Positions 8,669 through 16,634 of a DNA stretch of 64,000 bases are shown in pieces. Origin of the DNA: Streptomyces sp. NBS 14/10. Lineage in GTDB: Bacteria > Actinomycetota > Actinomycetes > Streptomycetales > Streptomycetaceae. The stretch is from positions 34,396 to 98,395 of the forward strand of contig NZ_NCSM01000080.1 in the NCBI RefSeq assembly GCF_002224125.1. The letters run 5' to 3'. How positions within the stretch are numbered: the stretch's first letter is position 1; each line of letters opens with the position of its first letter. Under the pieces are notes generated by a model. The model had not been told where the DNA came from. It saw only the letters and a program-made list of their open reading frames with translations, and searched no databases. The position numbers were made by a program, and so were the translations under genes.

Positions 8669-9451
8669 TCAGTCGCGCTCCGCGAGCACATGCAGCTGGG
8701 TGGCGACGGAGTGGAAGGCGGGCAGCTCCGCGGCGGCGGCCTCGAGTTGCAGCAGGGCGTCCAGGGCGTCCGGTTCGGTGTCGACCAGCACACCGGGCAC
8801 CAGATCGGCGAAGACCCGCACCCCGTGCACCGCCCCGACCTCCAGGCCCGCCGCCGCGATCAGTCCGGTCAGCTGCTCGGGGGTGAAGCGGCGGGGCATC
8901 GGGTCGCCGGCGCCCCAGCGGCCGGCCGGATCGGCAAGCGCTTGCCGGGCCTCGGTGAAGTGGCCGGCCAGCGCCCGGGCGAGCACGGCGCCGCCGAGGC
9001 CCGCCGCGAGCACGCTGAGGGTGCCGGCCGGACGCAGGGCCGCCGCCGCGTTGCTCAGGCCCTCGGCCGGGTCGTCGACGTACTCCAGCACGCCATGGCA
9101 CAGCACCACGTCATAGCCGCCGCGCTCGGCCACCTCGAACAACTCGGCGGCATCGCCCTGGACCCCGCGCACCCGGTCGGCGACACCGGCCTCGGCGGCC
9201 CGCCGCTCCAGCGCGAACAGCGCGTTGGGGCTCGGGTCGACCACCGTGACGCGGTGGCCGAGGCGGGCGACCGGCACCGCGAAGTTGCCGCTGCCGCCTC
9301 CGGTGTCGAGCACGTCCAGCACACCGGGCGCGCGGTCGCCCTCGCCGGGGCCCTGGCCCACCGCCTTGACCCGGCGGTCCAGGGCGTCTTTGAGGACCTC
9401 CCACACCACGGCGGTACGGAGGGACGCACGGGGGCGCAGCGGGTCTGACAC
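8669..9451 (-). CDS. Class I SAM-dependent methyltransferase
   Basis: The 260-aa protein has the Rossmann motif I VLDVLDTGGGSGNFAVPVARLGHRVTVVDPS with the acidic Asp at the end of beta-2, then DVVLCHGVLEYVDD (motif II region) and a helical C-terminal part. It resembles the UbiE/CmoA-type fold. The substrate cannot be told from the sequence. GTG start at 9449-9451. It stands alone on the minus strand between DUF3040 and the HEPN gene. Confidence 0.85.
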   Translation of the reverse strand: MSDPLRPRASLRTAVVWEVLKDALDRRVKAVGQGPGEGDRAPGVLDVLDTGGGSGNFAVPVARLGHRVTVVDPSPNALFALERRAAEAGVADRVRGVQGDAAELFEVAERGGYDVVLCHGVLEYVDDPAEGLSNAAAALRPAGTLSVLAAGLGGAVLARALAGHFTEARQALADPAGRWGAGDPMPRRFTPEQLTGLIAAAGLEVGAVHGVRVFADLVPGVLVDTEPDALDALLQLEAAAAELPAFHSVATQLHVLAERD

Positions 9452-9546
9452 GGCGGGTGGCTCCTCGGCGCGGTGCCGCCACCGCCTGCGGCGATGACGA
9501 CGAGTTACTGACGTCGGCGCTCCCAGCCTATTGCCTCTGGCACGAT

Positions 9547-9578
9547 GCTCCCGCAGCTACGGCTGGGAGGTGCCCCCT
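9547..9578. repeat. Dispersed hairpin repeat, copy 1
   Basis: The sequence around CTCCCGCAGCTACGGCTGGG followed by AGGTGCCCCCT folds into a short CAGC/GCTG hairpin and recurs at 11271-11302 and 31158-31189. This copy is between the HEPN stop (9700, minus strand) and the methyltransferase start, that is, at the 3' end of the HEPN gene. Confidence 0.75.
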
Positions 9579-9699
9579 GCGCTGGTCCGAGGACCGCCCG
9601 CCCCTGGCGCCTACCTGCCGGGCGTCCGCACCTCCCTCCCGAGCCCCGGCGCCTCCCTGCCGGGCGTCCGGCCGGCGCTCCCGGGTACCCGGCCCGCCG

Positions 9700-10227
9700 C
9701 TAGGCGCCCTCCTTCTCGCCGGGCGCGGCCGGCTGCGGCAGCGCGGGCTGGAGGGCCAGCATCCGCTCGACCAGGCGCAGGAACATCGAGACGGCGCGCA
9801 GCAGATCGTCGGCGTCCCGGCAGTTGGCCGCGCCGGGTATGCCCGCCTCGGCACGGGCCCTGCGGTCGGCGCCCGAGGCGAACAGGGCGCTCCACTCGGT
9901 CAGTTCGGGGGCGACTTCGGGCAGCACTTCCCAGGCGCTGCGGATCCGCGCGCGGCGGCGCGCGGTGAGCTCGGGGCGGCCGCGCACGGCGAGCACGGCG
10001 GCCGCGGTGCGCAGGGCGGCGAGGTGGGCGGTGGCGAAGCGCTCATTGGCGGTCTCCAGCCCGGCGGCCTCTTCCAGGCCGTGATGGGCCTGGGTGAGCA
10101 GGTCGAGGGCGGCGGGCGGCGCGGACGCGCGGCGCAGCACGGGGTGGACATCACTCGCGGGACCGGTCAACGAAGGGGCAGGGGCGGCGGCGGCACGGTG
10201 CCGGCGCGCTGCGGCGGTACTGGCCAT
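9700..10227 (-). CDS. SAV_6107-type HEPN domain protein
   Basis: This 175-aa, mostly helical protein matches the HEPN family named after S. avermitilis SAV_6107. After a basic 25-residue start, helices run from about residue 38 (APPAALDLLTQAHHGLEEAAGLETANERFATAHLAALRTAAAVLAVRGRPE) to CRDADDLLRAVSMFLRLVERMLALQ. The RxxxxH RNase motif of toxic HEPN proteins is not evident, so a nuclease role is not supported. An AGGAGG sequence precedes the ATG at 10225-10227. It is divergent from a TetR regulator, 273 bp away. Confidence 0.8.
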   Translation of the reverse strand: MASTAAARRHRAAAAPAPSLTGPASDVHPVLRRASAPPAALDLLTQAHHGLEEAAGLETANERFATAHLAALRTAAAVLAVRGRPELTARRRARIRSAWEVLPEVAPELTEWSALFASGADRRARAEAGIPGAANCRDADDLLRAVSMFLRLVERMLALQPALPQPAAPGEKEGA

Positions 10228-10284
10228 GACGAACCTCCTGTCGTCGCGTGGCGGCCGGTCATGTGGTAGAGCGACCGCCGTATG

Positions 10285-10299
10285 GCCCCATCGTGGGGC
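10285..10299. promoter_or_regulatory. Small palindrome between HEPN and TetR genes
   Basis: GCCCCA-TCG-TGGGGC is a perfect 6-bp inverted repeat, flanked by an outer GTGGT/ACCAC pair, in the divergent promoter region. It could be an operator of the TetR regulator. A -10-like TATGAT lies at 10438-10443 toward the TetR gene. Both are inference. Confidence 0.3.
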
Positions 10300-10500
10300 A
10301 CACCACTGACAATCGGCTCTGACCTGCGCGAACATCCCGGAATGGCGTTCGATTGGCGAGCCGTTCCGACGATGCGTCTCGCCGCCACGGCCGAGTCCGG
10401 TCAGGTCGGTGAGGCGGCTGCCACCCGGAGCTGAACCTATGATCGTCTCGGGAACGGGCCTGTGAGCGGGACCACTTGGGCAGCGGGCACAATCAGCGCC

Positions 10501-11199
10501 ATGGACAGCAGCAGCACGCGTCGCCAGGCCACCCGGCAGAAGCTTTTCGAGGCAGCGGTCACCCTCATCGCGGAGCAGGGGTTCTCCTCCACCACCGTGG
10601 ACGAGATCGCCGAACGGGCCGGAGTGGCCAAGGGCACGGTCTACTACAACTTCGCGAGCAAGACCGTGCTCTTCGAGGAACTGCTGCGGCACGGCGTCGA
10701 GCTGCTGACCGCCTCGCTCCAGAGCGCCGCCGACGAGACCGCCGACCGCGGCGGCAGCCATGTCGACGCGCTGGACGCGATGGTCCGCGCGGGCCTGCAC
10801 TTCATCGCCCGCCACCCCTCGCTGACCCAGCTGTACGTAGCCGAGCTGTGGCGCACCAACCGGGCCTGGCAGCCCACGCTGATGGTGGTGCGGCGGCAGG
10901 CCATAGCGGTGATCGAGTCGGTGCTGCGGGAGGGCGTGGCCGCACGCGAGCTGAGCGAGGACATCGACATCCCGCTGACGGCCTCGGCGCTGTTCGGGAT
11001 GGTGCTGGTGGCGGCGCTGGACTGGCAGTCGTACCAGCCGGAGCGGTCGCTGGACGATGTGCACGCCGCGCTGTCCCGGCTGCTGCAGGGCCGTGTGGGC
11101 AGAGCCCCGACCAAAGGTGTCGGAGCTCCGACTCAAGGTGTCGGAGCGCCGGCCCAGGGTGCCCGAGCACCCGCCGAGAGCGCCCGGACCCTGGGCTGA
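10501..11199 (+). CDS. TetR-family regulator
   Basis: The 232-aa protein has an N-terminal TetR helix-turn-helix: RQKLFEAAVTLIAEQGFSSTTVDEIAERAGVAKGTVYYNFASKTVLFEELL (about residues 11-62). The ligand-binding part follows to about residue 200. The last 30 residues are an imperfect repeat (GVGAPTQ, GVGAPAQ, GARAPAE) with an underlying DNA tandem repeat, unusual for this family. Its divergent HEPN neighbour is the most likely target besides itself; the effector is unknown. The ATG at 10501 leaves out 13 residues of weak upstream ORF. Confidence 0.9.
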   Translation: MDSSSTRRQATRQKLFEAAVTLIAEQGFSSTTVDEIAERAGVAKGTVYYNFASKTVLFEELLRHGVELLTASLQSAADETADRGGSHVDALDAMVRAGLHFIARHPSLTQLYVAELWRTNRAWQPTLMVVRRQAIAVIESVLREGVAARELSEDIDIPLTASALFGMVLVAALDWQSYQPERSLDDVHAALSRLLQGRVGRAPTKGVGAPTQGVGAPAQGARAPAESARTLG

Positions 11200-11221
11200 G
11201 CCTGACTGAACCAGAGAGGTG

Positions 11222-11266
11222 CTGTTCTGGTGCGGTTCGAACCCCGATCGATCCGCACCAGAACAG
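11222..11266 (+). terminator. Terminator of the TetR gene
   Basis: Perfect 14-bp arms CTGTTCTGGTGCGG (11222-11235) and CCGCACCAGAACAG (11253-11266) enclose a 17-nt loop, 22 bp after the TetR stop. No T-tract, as is usual in Streptomyces. Confidence 0.8.
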
Positions 11267-11270
11267 GGGG

Positions 11271-11302
11271 CGCCCCCAGCGATGGCTGGGAGAAACCTCC
11301 CC
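11271..11302. repeat. Dispersed hairpin repeat, copy 2
   Basis: CGCCCCCAGCGATGGCTGGG followed by AGAAACCTCCCC resembles copies at 9547 and 31158, with a diverged right half. It follows the TetR terminator directly. Confidence 0.65.
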
Positions 11303-11552
11303 GTCCCCTGTGTTCCCCCGGGGGACTCCCTCCACTCGGTCAGGTCGCCACGCCGTTCCGCCGCCCCGTGTCGGCGGTCCGGCGCCGCGCCCCTTCCGCG
11401 TCCACCACTCTCCCGTCCACGCAGGTCATGACCCATCCGCGCGGCTACTCATCTGTCCGCCTAGGTACCCGTACTCAAGCCCTGGGCGGTTGTCCCCAGG
11501 CCGCGGTGCCCGGGGTGCCCGGGTGTCAGTGGTGGCGGATAAAGTCGCGGTC

Positions 11553-13160
11553 ATGGCACGGATTGCGGTGATCGGCGCTGGGATGGGCGCCATGGCGGCC
11601 GCCGCCCGGCTGGCCGTCGCGGGCCACCAGGTGGCGGTGTACGAGCGCGGGCAGACTCATGGCGGCGGGGTCGGACGCTTCGAGCGGGACGGCTTCGCCT
11701 TCGACACCGGCCCCGGGCTGCTCCATCTGCCCGCCGTCTATCGCGATCTGTTTGTGAAGACCGGCAAGGAGACCCTGGAGCAGTGCGTCGAGCTGACCCA
11801 GGTCGACCCCGCCAGCAGGCATGTCTTCGCCGACGGCACGGATGTCCCGCTGCCCAACGCCTCGCGGGCGGGGGTCGTCCGGGCGCTGGACGACGCGTTC
11901 GGCGCGGGCGCGGGCGAGCGCTGGAGCGACCTGGTCAACCGGGCGCGCGAGGCATGGGACGCCACCCGCAGACCGCTGCTCGAGGAGCCGCTGCGCGCGG
12001 ACTGGCAGACCCTGGGCCGCGACCCGTATCCGGCGCCGGTCCGGCGCGGGGTCTCCGGGTGGTTCCGGCGGGACGGTGGAGCCGCCCGGAGACCCGCCGC
12101 GCTCGCCGATGTGGCGCGCCGTGAGCTGAAGGACCCCAGGGCCGTCGCCCTGCTGGAGAGCCACGCACTCGCGCACAGCCTCGATCCGCGCACCGCTCCG
12201 GCCAGTGCCGCGGTGCTGCCCTATCTGGAGCAGACCTTCGGCACCTGGTACGCGCGCGGCGGCATACGGGCGCTGGCAGACGCGGTGTACGAGCGCTGCC
12301 GGGCCCGGAAGGTGCGGTTCAGCTTCGGCGCCGAGGTCGTCGGCATCGTCGAGAAGGACGGGCGCGCGGCGGGCGTGGAGCTGGCCGACGGCTCGGTGGC
12401 GGAGGCGGACGCGGTGGTGGCCGGCATCGACCCGGCGCTGCTGCCCTCGCTCCTCGGCGGCGCCGAGCCCTGGCACGACGGCGATGTGCGCCCCGGCGGC
12501 GGGGCGCTCGGCAGTGGGCCCGGCGATGGGGCGGCGGGGCGGCTCACGGTGTTCCTCGCGCTGCGCGGCGCGCGCCCCGAGGACACGGCGCACCGCACGG
12601 TGGTGCACGCCCCGGATCGCGACGCCGAGCTGGCGGCGGTCTTCGGCGAGGCAGCCGGGCCCGGCGGGGCCGGCGGACCCGGTGCCGGTCTCGGGACGCG
12701 CGCGCCGTGCCCCCGCCCGACGGTGACCGTGCTGCGCCCGGACGACCCCACGACCCGCCCCGACGAGGACCACGAGGCGGTCACGCTCACCGCGACCGTC
12801 GCCCCGCACGGGCCGGTCGACTGGATCGACGGCACGGCCGCCGAGGAGGACGCGGACCGGCTCCTGGCGGTCGCCGAGGCGGCGATACCGGGGCTGCGCG
12901 ACCGGCTCCTGTGGCGCGAGGTGCGTACCCCCGCCGACACCGCCGCGGACACCGGCGCCACGGGCGGCGCCGTGCCCGGACCCGCGCTGGCCGGCGCGGA
13001 GGGCCGCTTTCTGCGCCCCGCGAACGCGACCCGGCTGCCGGGCCTGTATCTGGCGGGCGGCTGGGCGCATCCGGGCGGCGGGCTGGCCCATGCCGGGATG
13101 TCCGGCACGATGGTGGCCGGCCTGATCGTCGGCGGCGCGGACTGGCGCGGCTCGGAGTGA
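11553..13160 (+). CDS. CrtI-like FAD/NAD(P)-binding oxidoreductase
   Basis: The 535-aa flavoprotein has the dinucleotide fold ARIAVIGAGMGAMAAAARLAVAGHQVAVYERG at the N-terminus, then GRFERDGFAFDTGPGLLHLPAVYRDLF as in phytoene desaturases, and a C-terminal FAD motif LPGLYLAGGWAHPGGGLAHAGMSGTMVAGLI. It fits the phytoene desaturase / carotenoid isomerase superfamily, but no carotenoid gene is near, so the substrate is open. Gly/Pro-rich inserts near residues 318-335 and 366-390 lengthen it. The ATG lacks a clear ribosome binding site; a GTG at 11523 would add ten residues. Confidence 0.85.
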   Translation: MARIAVIGAGMGAMAAAARLAVAGHQVAVYERGQTHGGGVGRFERDGFAFDTGPGLLHLPAVYRDLFVKTGKETLEQCVELTQVDPASRHVFADGTDVPLPNASRAGVVRALDDAFGAGAGERWSDLVNRAREAWDATRRPLLEEPLRADWQTLGRDPYPAPVRRGVSGWFRRDGGAARRPAALADVARRELKDPRAVALLESHALAHSLDPRTAPASAAVLPYLEQTFGTWYARGGIRALADAVYERCRARKVRFSFGAEVVGIVEKDGRAAGVELADGSVAEADAVVAGIDPALLPSLLGGAEPWHDGDVRPGGGALGSGPGDGAAGRLTVFLALRGARPEDTAHRTVVHAPDRDAELAAVFGEAAGPGGAGGPGAGLGTRAPCPRPTVTVLRPDDPTTRPDEDHEAVTLTATVAPHGPVDWIDGTAAEEDADRLLAVAEAAIPGLRDRLLWREVRTPADTAADTGATGGAVPGPALAGAEGRFLRPANATRLPGLYLAGGWAHPGGGLAHAGMSGTMVAGLIVGGADWRGSE

Positions 13161-13269
13161 ACGCAGCGACCGCAGCGACCACTGCGGCGGTACGGCGCTG
13201 ATACGGCGATGCTGCGGCGGTGACGCGGTGGCGACGAGAGCCGTCGGCGCTCAGCCGTGAGTCAGTAGC

Positions 13270-14238
13270 TCAATAGCGGTACCGCTCGTCGTAGCCGCCG
13301 TTGTTGTAGTCCTGCTGCTGGTACGGGTACTGCGACTGGTCCTGGGGAAGCCCGCCGTCGCCGTCGCGCTGCTGGGGGACCCATCCCCCGCCGGGCTGCA
13401 TCCCGGCGTCGGGGGCGTACTGCTGCTGCCCGCCGTAGGAGGGCTCCGCGGCGTAGTGGTCGCTGAGGGCGTCGCCGCCGCCGTACTGGTCCTGCCCGTA
13501 GGCGGCGTACTGGTCGGCGTACTGCTGGTGCTGGTCGCCGTACTGCTGACCGCCCTGCTGGTCGTACCCCGGCTGCTGGGAGCCGCCGTACGGGTCGGTG
13601 TAGCCCGCGTACGCCCCGGCGCCGTAGCCGTACTGCCCGGCGTCCGCGTAGACGTCCTGGCCGTTGCTGTGGCCCTGGGCCGCGTCCGCGTAGACGTCAC
13701 GGCCGTCCGTGGTGCCGTAGCCGCCGTACGTCTCATAGCCGCCGTAGCCGCCGACCCCCGCGCCCGGCGCGCTCTGTGCGGCGTGCGCGGCGGAGTCGCC
13801 GTAGACGCCGTACTCGCCCGTGTCGTCCGGCAGCGGCTCCGGCTGGTAGGCGAGCGGCTCCGGCTGGTACGCGGGCGGCTCCGGTGCGGCCATCGGGACC
13901 GCCTCCAGGTCGGAGACCTGGAGCGTCGGGTCGGCGTCCACCGGGGGCGGGGCGTCCTCGTCCTCCCCGCGGCTGAGGCCGGGCACTCCGCGCAGCGCCC
14001 ATCCGGCGGCGAAGCCGCGCCGGAAGGACAGCGTGACGTACGTCTGGCCGACCGCGAAGGTGATCGCACCCGCGCCGATCACCGGCACGGACGGGATGAG
14101 CACCCCGGCCACCACACCGAGGAAACCGGTGAAGGCGAGGAGCCGCCAGCGCAGCCGCGCCTTGTACTGCAGCAGCACCTCTCCCAGCAGCCACAGCGCG
14201 ACCACGCCGAACGCGATGTAGAGGACCGCCCAGCCCAT
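13270..14238 (-). CDS. Membrane protein with Gly/Tyr/Gln-rich tail
   Basis: The first 90 residues of this 322-aa protein hold two to three membrane segments (about 4-22, 33-50 and 53-70). After a Pro/Glu linker, residues 130-322 are of low complexity and rich in Gly, Tyr, Gln, Asp and Ala, with many YGG, YADQY and QQ motifs. The tail resembles prion-like or condensate-forming sequences and is very likely disordered. Function unknown. It lies 39 bp upstream of metF on the same strand, so they may be co-transcribed. Confidence 0.8.
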   Translation of the reverse strand: MGWAVLYIAFGVVALWLLGEVLLQYKARLRWRLLAFTGFLGVVAGVLIPSVPVIGAGAITFAVGQTYVTLSFRRGFAAGWALRGVPGLSRGEDEDAPPPVDADPTLQVSDLEAVPMAAPEPPAYQPEPLAYQPEPLPDDTGEYGVYGDSAAHAAQSAPGAGVGGYGGYETYGGYGTTDGRDVYADAAQGHSNGQDVYADAGQYGYGAGAYAGYTDPYGGSQQPGYDQQGGQQYGDQHQQYADQYAAYGQDQYGGGDALSDHYAAEPSYGGQQQYAPDAGMQPGGGWVPQQRDGDGGLPQDQSQYPYQQQDYNNGGYDERYRY

Positions 14239-14277
14239 GCCCGCCCCTCTCGTGCGGCCGCCCCTCGGCTGCCGTCC

Positions 14278-15195
14278 TCAGGACCGCTGATGCAGTCCCA
14301 GATTCTCGTAGATCTCCAGCGTCGCCGGGGAGTGGTTCAGCGTAATGAAGTGAAGTCCGGGGATCTCCTCGGCCATCAACCGCGCGCACAGTTCCGTGGC
14401 GTAGTCGATTCCGATCGAGCGTACAGCCGCCGCGTCGTCCTTCACCGCCAGGATCCGCTCCGCGAGGTCGGGCGGGAAGGCGGCATTGCTCAGCTGCGCG
14501 AAGCGCTCGATCTGCTTCACGTTTGTGACGGGCATGATTTCAGGGATGATCGGCGTCGTACAGCCCGTGGCGGCGACCCGGTCGCGCAGCCGCAGATAGT
14601 CCTCGGCGTAGAAGAACATCTGGGTGATCGCGAAGTCCGCGCCCGCGCGGCACTTGTCGACGAAGTGGCGGACGTCGGTGTCCCAGTCCGCCGAGCGCGG
14701 GTGCATCTCGGGGAAGGCCGCGACGCCGACGCAGAAGTCGCCCGACTCCTTGATCAGCTCGACCAGTTCGGCGGCGTAGCCGACGCCGTCGGGGTGGCGG
14801 ACCCACTCGCCCATCGGGTCGCCGGGCGGGTCGCCGCGCAGCGCCAGCATGTTGCGGATCCCGGCGCCCGCGTACTGCCCGATGACGTTGCGGAGCTCGG
14901 CGCGGGAGTGGTTGACGGCGGTGAGGTGGGCGACCGGGGTCAGCGTGGTGTCGGTCGCGATGCGCTCGGTGACGCGCACGGTCCCCTCACGGGAGGAGCC
15001 GCCCGCTCCGTAGGTCACGGAGACGAAGGTCGGCGAGACGGCTTCGAGCCGACGGATGGCGTTCCACAGCGTCTGTTCTCCCTTCTCCGTCTTCGGGGCG
15101 AAGAATTCGAAGGAGTACGACTGCTCGCCTGATGCGAGCAGATCACGCACCGTCCGCGCGCGATCTGTCCTGGTGGAGGCTGTGCCAAGGGCCAT
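14278..15195 (-). CDS. metF: Methylenetetrahydrofolate reductase
   Basis: MetF reduces 5,10-methylenetetrahydrofolate to 5-methyltetrahydrofolate with FAD, supplying methyl groups for methionine. The 305-aa protein carries the family segments [39 protein letters not shown], the [13 protein letters not shown] flavin/folate site and [15 protein letters not shown]. Its length is that of the bacterial catalytic domain. ATG at 15193-15195. Nearby thiamine genes run in the same direction but a 142-bp gap separates thiE. Confidence 0.96.
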   Translation of the reverse strand: MALGTASTRTDRARTVRDLLASGEQSYSFEFFAPKTEKGEQTLWNAIRRLEAVSPTFVSVTYGAGGSSREGTVRVTERIATDTTLTPVAHLTAVNHSRAELRNVIGQYAGAGIRNMLALRGDPPGDPMGEWVRHPDGVGYAAELVELIKESGDFCVGVAAFPEMHPRSADWDTDVRHFVDKCRAGADFAITQMFFYAEDYLRLRDRVAATGCTTPIIPEIMPVTNVKQIERFAQLSNAAFPPDLAERILAVKDDAAAVRSIGIDYATELCARLMAEEIPGLHFITLNHSPATLEIYENLGLHQRS

Positions 15196-15337
15196 ACGGG
15201 AAGGTTAGCCAGCGGTGCGGCACACGGACAGCGGGCGGGGGTGTTATGCCCCTTTCGCCGGGTCTTGGTCCGTACTGCGGACACTTTGCCGACGACGAGA
15301 CGACGCCGGGCCGACGACGGGCAGAGCCACACACCCC

Positions 15338-16006
15338 TCACAGGTCGCGAGCGCGCACCCGCTTGGCCAGCTCGGCGGTGGCCGCGCCGGGGTCCTCGGC
15401 CTCGGTGATCGCCCGCACCACGACGATCCGCCGCGCGCCCGCCTCCAGCACCTCGTCCAGGTTCGAGGCGTCGATTCCGCCGATGGCGAACCAGGGCCGA
15501 GCGGGCTTCAGGGCGGCCGTGTGGCGCACCAGCGACAGGCCCGGGGCGGTCCGCCCCGGCTTGGTGGGGGTGGGCCAGCAGGGCCCGGTGCAGAAGTAGT
15601 CGACGCCCGGCTCGGCGGCCGCGGCCTCCGCCTCGGCCGGTGCGTGGGTGGACCGCCCGATCAGCACATCCGCGCCGAGGATCGCGCGCGCCGCCGGGAC
15701 CGGCAGATCGCCCTGGCCCAGGTGCAGCACATCGGAGCCGATGGCATGGGCGACGTCCGCCCGGTCGTTGACCGCCAGCAGCTTGCCGTGGCGGCGGCAG
15801 GCGTCGGCGAACACCGCGAGACGGTCAAGCTCCTCGCGGGCCTCCAAACCCTTGTCGCGCAGCTGGACGATGTCCACCCCCGACTCCAGGACGGCGTCCA
15901 GGAACTCCGGCAGATCGCCCTGGCGCCGGCGGGCGTCAGTGCACAGATAGAGCCGGGCATCGGCAAGCTGCTCGCGGGCGGTGGCGGTGGCAGTGGCGGC
16001 GGCCAT
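15338..16006 (-). CDS. thiE: Thiamine-phosphate synthase
   Basis: ThiE joins hydroxymethylpyrimidine pyrophosphate and thiazole phosphate to give thiamine monophosphate. The 222-aa protein shows [60 protein letters not shown] and [16 protein letters not shown], all typical TIM-barrel phosphate and pyrophosphate sites. The pyrophosphate-site segment reads [14 protein letters not shown], where most members have GPVxxTxTK, so the core lysine is kept. It lies divergent from the riboswitch-controlled thiO-thiS-thiG unit, with two genes between. Confidence 0.94.
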   Translation of the reverse strand: MAAATATATAREQLADARLYLCTDARRRQGDLPEFLDAVLESGVDIVQLRDKGLEAREELDRLAVFADACRRHGKLLAVNDRADVAHAIGSDVLHLGQGDLPVPAARAILGADVLIGRSTHAPAEAEAAAAEPGVDYFCTGPCWPTPTKPGRTAPGLSLVRHTAALKPARPWFAIGGIDASNLDEVLEAGARRIVVVRAITEAEDPGAATAELAKRVRARDL

Positions 16007-16154
16007 TGGGACGGCTTTCCCCCTGGATCGGCGGCGTTCCGGCCGCGTGTGGGCGGCGTACGGACCGGATGCGGCCGGCCCGTACGCCGCGGGTGGTGAT
16101 TCAGACGATGACGGTACGGATGGTGCGGTGGGTCAGCGGCGGCTCAGCCGCCGC

Positions 16155-16520
16155 TCAGACGGCGAGCGCCTGGGCGCGGCGCTTGACCTCCGTGCCGCGA
16201 TTCTCGTGCAGGGCCTGCGCCGGGGTGCCGGGCAGGCTCGGGTCCGGGGTGAAGAGCCACTCCAGCATCTCCTCGTCGCTGAAGCCGTCGTCCCTCAGCA
16301 GCGTCAGGGTGCCCACCAGGCCCTTGACGACCTTTCCGTCACCGATGAACTCGGCGGGCACCTGGAGCACTCGATTCTCGCCACGGCGCACCGCGATCAG
16401 CTGACCCTCCTTGACCAGCTGCCGCACGCGCGTCACCTCGACACCGAGCCGTTCGGCGATGTCGGGGAGGGTGAGCCAGGCGGGGACGAGAGCATCGATC
16501 TTTGCGTCAATCTCGGTCAC
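16155..16520 (-). CDS. Rv2175c-type DNA-binding protein
   Basis: The 121-aa protein has an N-terminal winged-helix-like segment WLTLPDIAERLGVEVTRVRQLVKEGQLIAVRRGENRVLQVPAEFI and a C-terminal helical part (GLVGTLTLLRDDGFSDEEMLEWLFTPDPSLPGTPAQAL), as in mycobacterial Rv2175c, a DNA-binding protein phosphorylated by a PknL-type kinase. A GTG at 16518-16520 gives the conserved start VTEIDAKIDALVP. A PASTA-domain kinase is encoded 4.5 kb away, so a phosphorylation link is possible but only inferred. Confidence 0.85.
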   Translation of the reverse strand: MTEIDAKIDALVPAWLTLPDIAERLGVEVTRVRQLVKEGQLIAVRRGENRVLQVPAEFIGDGKVVKGLVGTLTLLRDDGFSDEEMLEWLFTPDPSLPGTPAQALHENRGTEVKRRAQALAV

Positions 16521-16634
16521 GGGACAAGCCTGCCATCTGGGACTGACAGTGGGTAGTCGGGCACCGGGCAAGCCGCCGTCAACACCGCCGTCGACCGCGC
16601 CGCTGCCAAGGTCGCCGCGGGGGCGCGCCGAGGG

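Larger units (their letters stand above)
11200..11552. other. Intergenic region after the TetR gene
   Basis: This 353-bp stretch holds a strong hairpin (11222-11266) and copy 2 of the dispersed hairpin repeat (11271-11302). The remaining 250 bp up to the CrtI-like gene show no gene or clear promoter; ORFs here overlap in several frames as expected for GC-rich DNA. Confidence 0.6.

Noticed and set aside
9700..11199. HEPN plus TetR as a toxin-antitoxin module
   Set aside because: No RxxxxH motif, no nucleotidyltransferase partner, and the regulator is an ordinary TetR with its own promoter region.
11232..11262. GGTTCGAACCCC with a following CCGCACCA resembling a tRNA T-arm and 3' end
   Set aside because: The required 5-bp T-stem and 7-bp acceptor pairs are not there; the bases are explained by a 14-bp terminator hairpin.
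11553..13160. Carotenoid biosynthesis cluster
   Set aside because: Only one CrtI-like gene is present; no phytoene synthase, cyclase or prenyltransferase is nearby.
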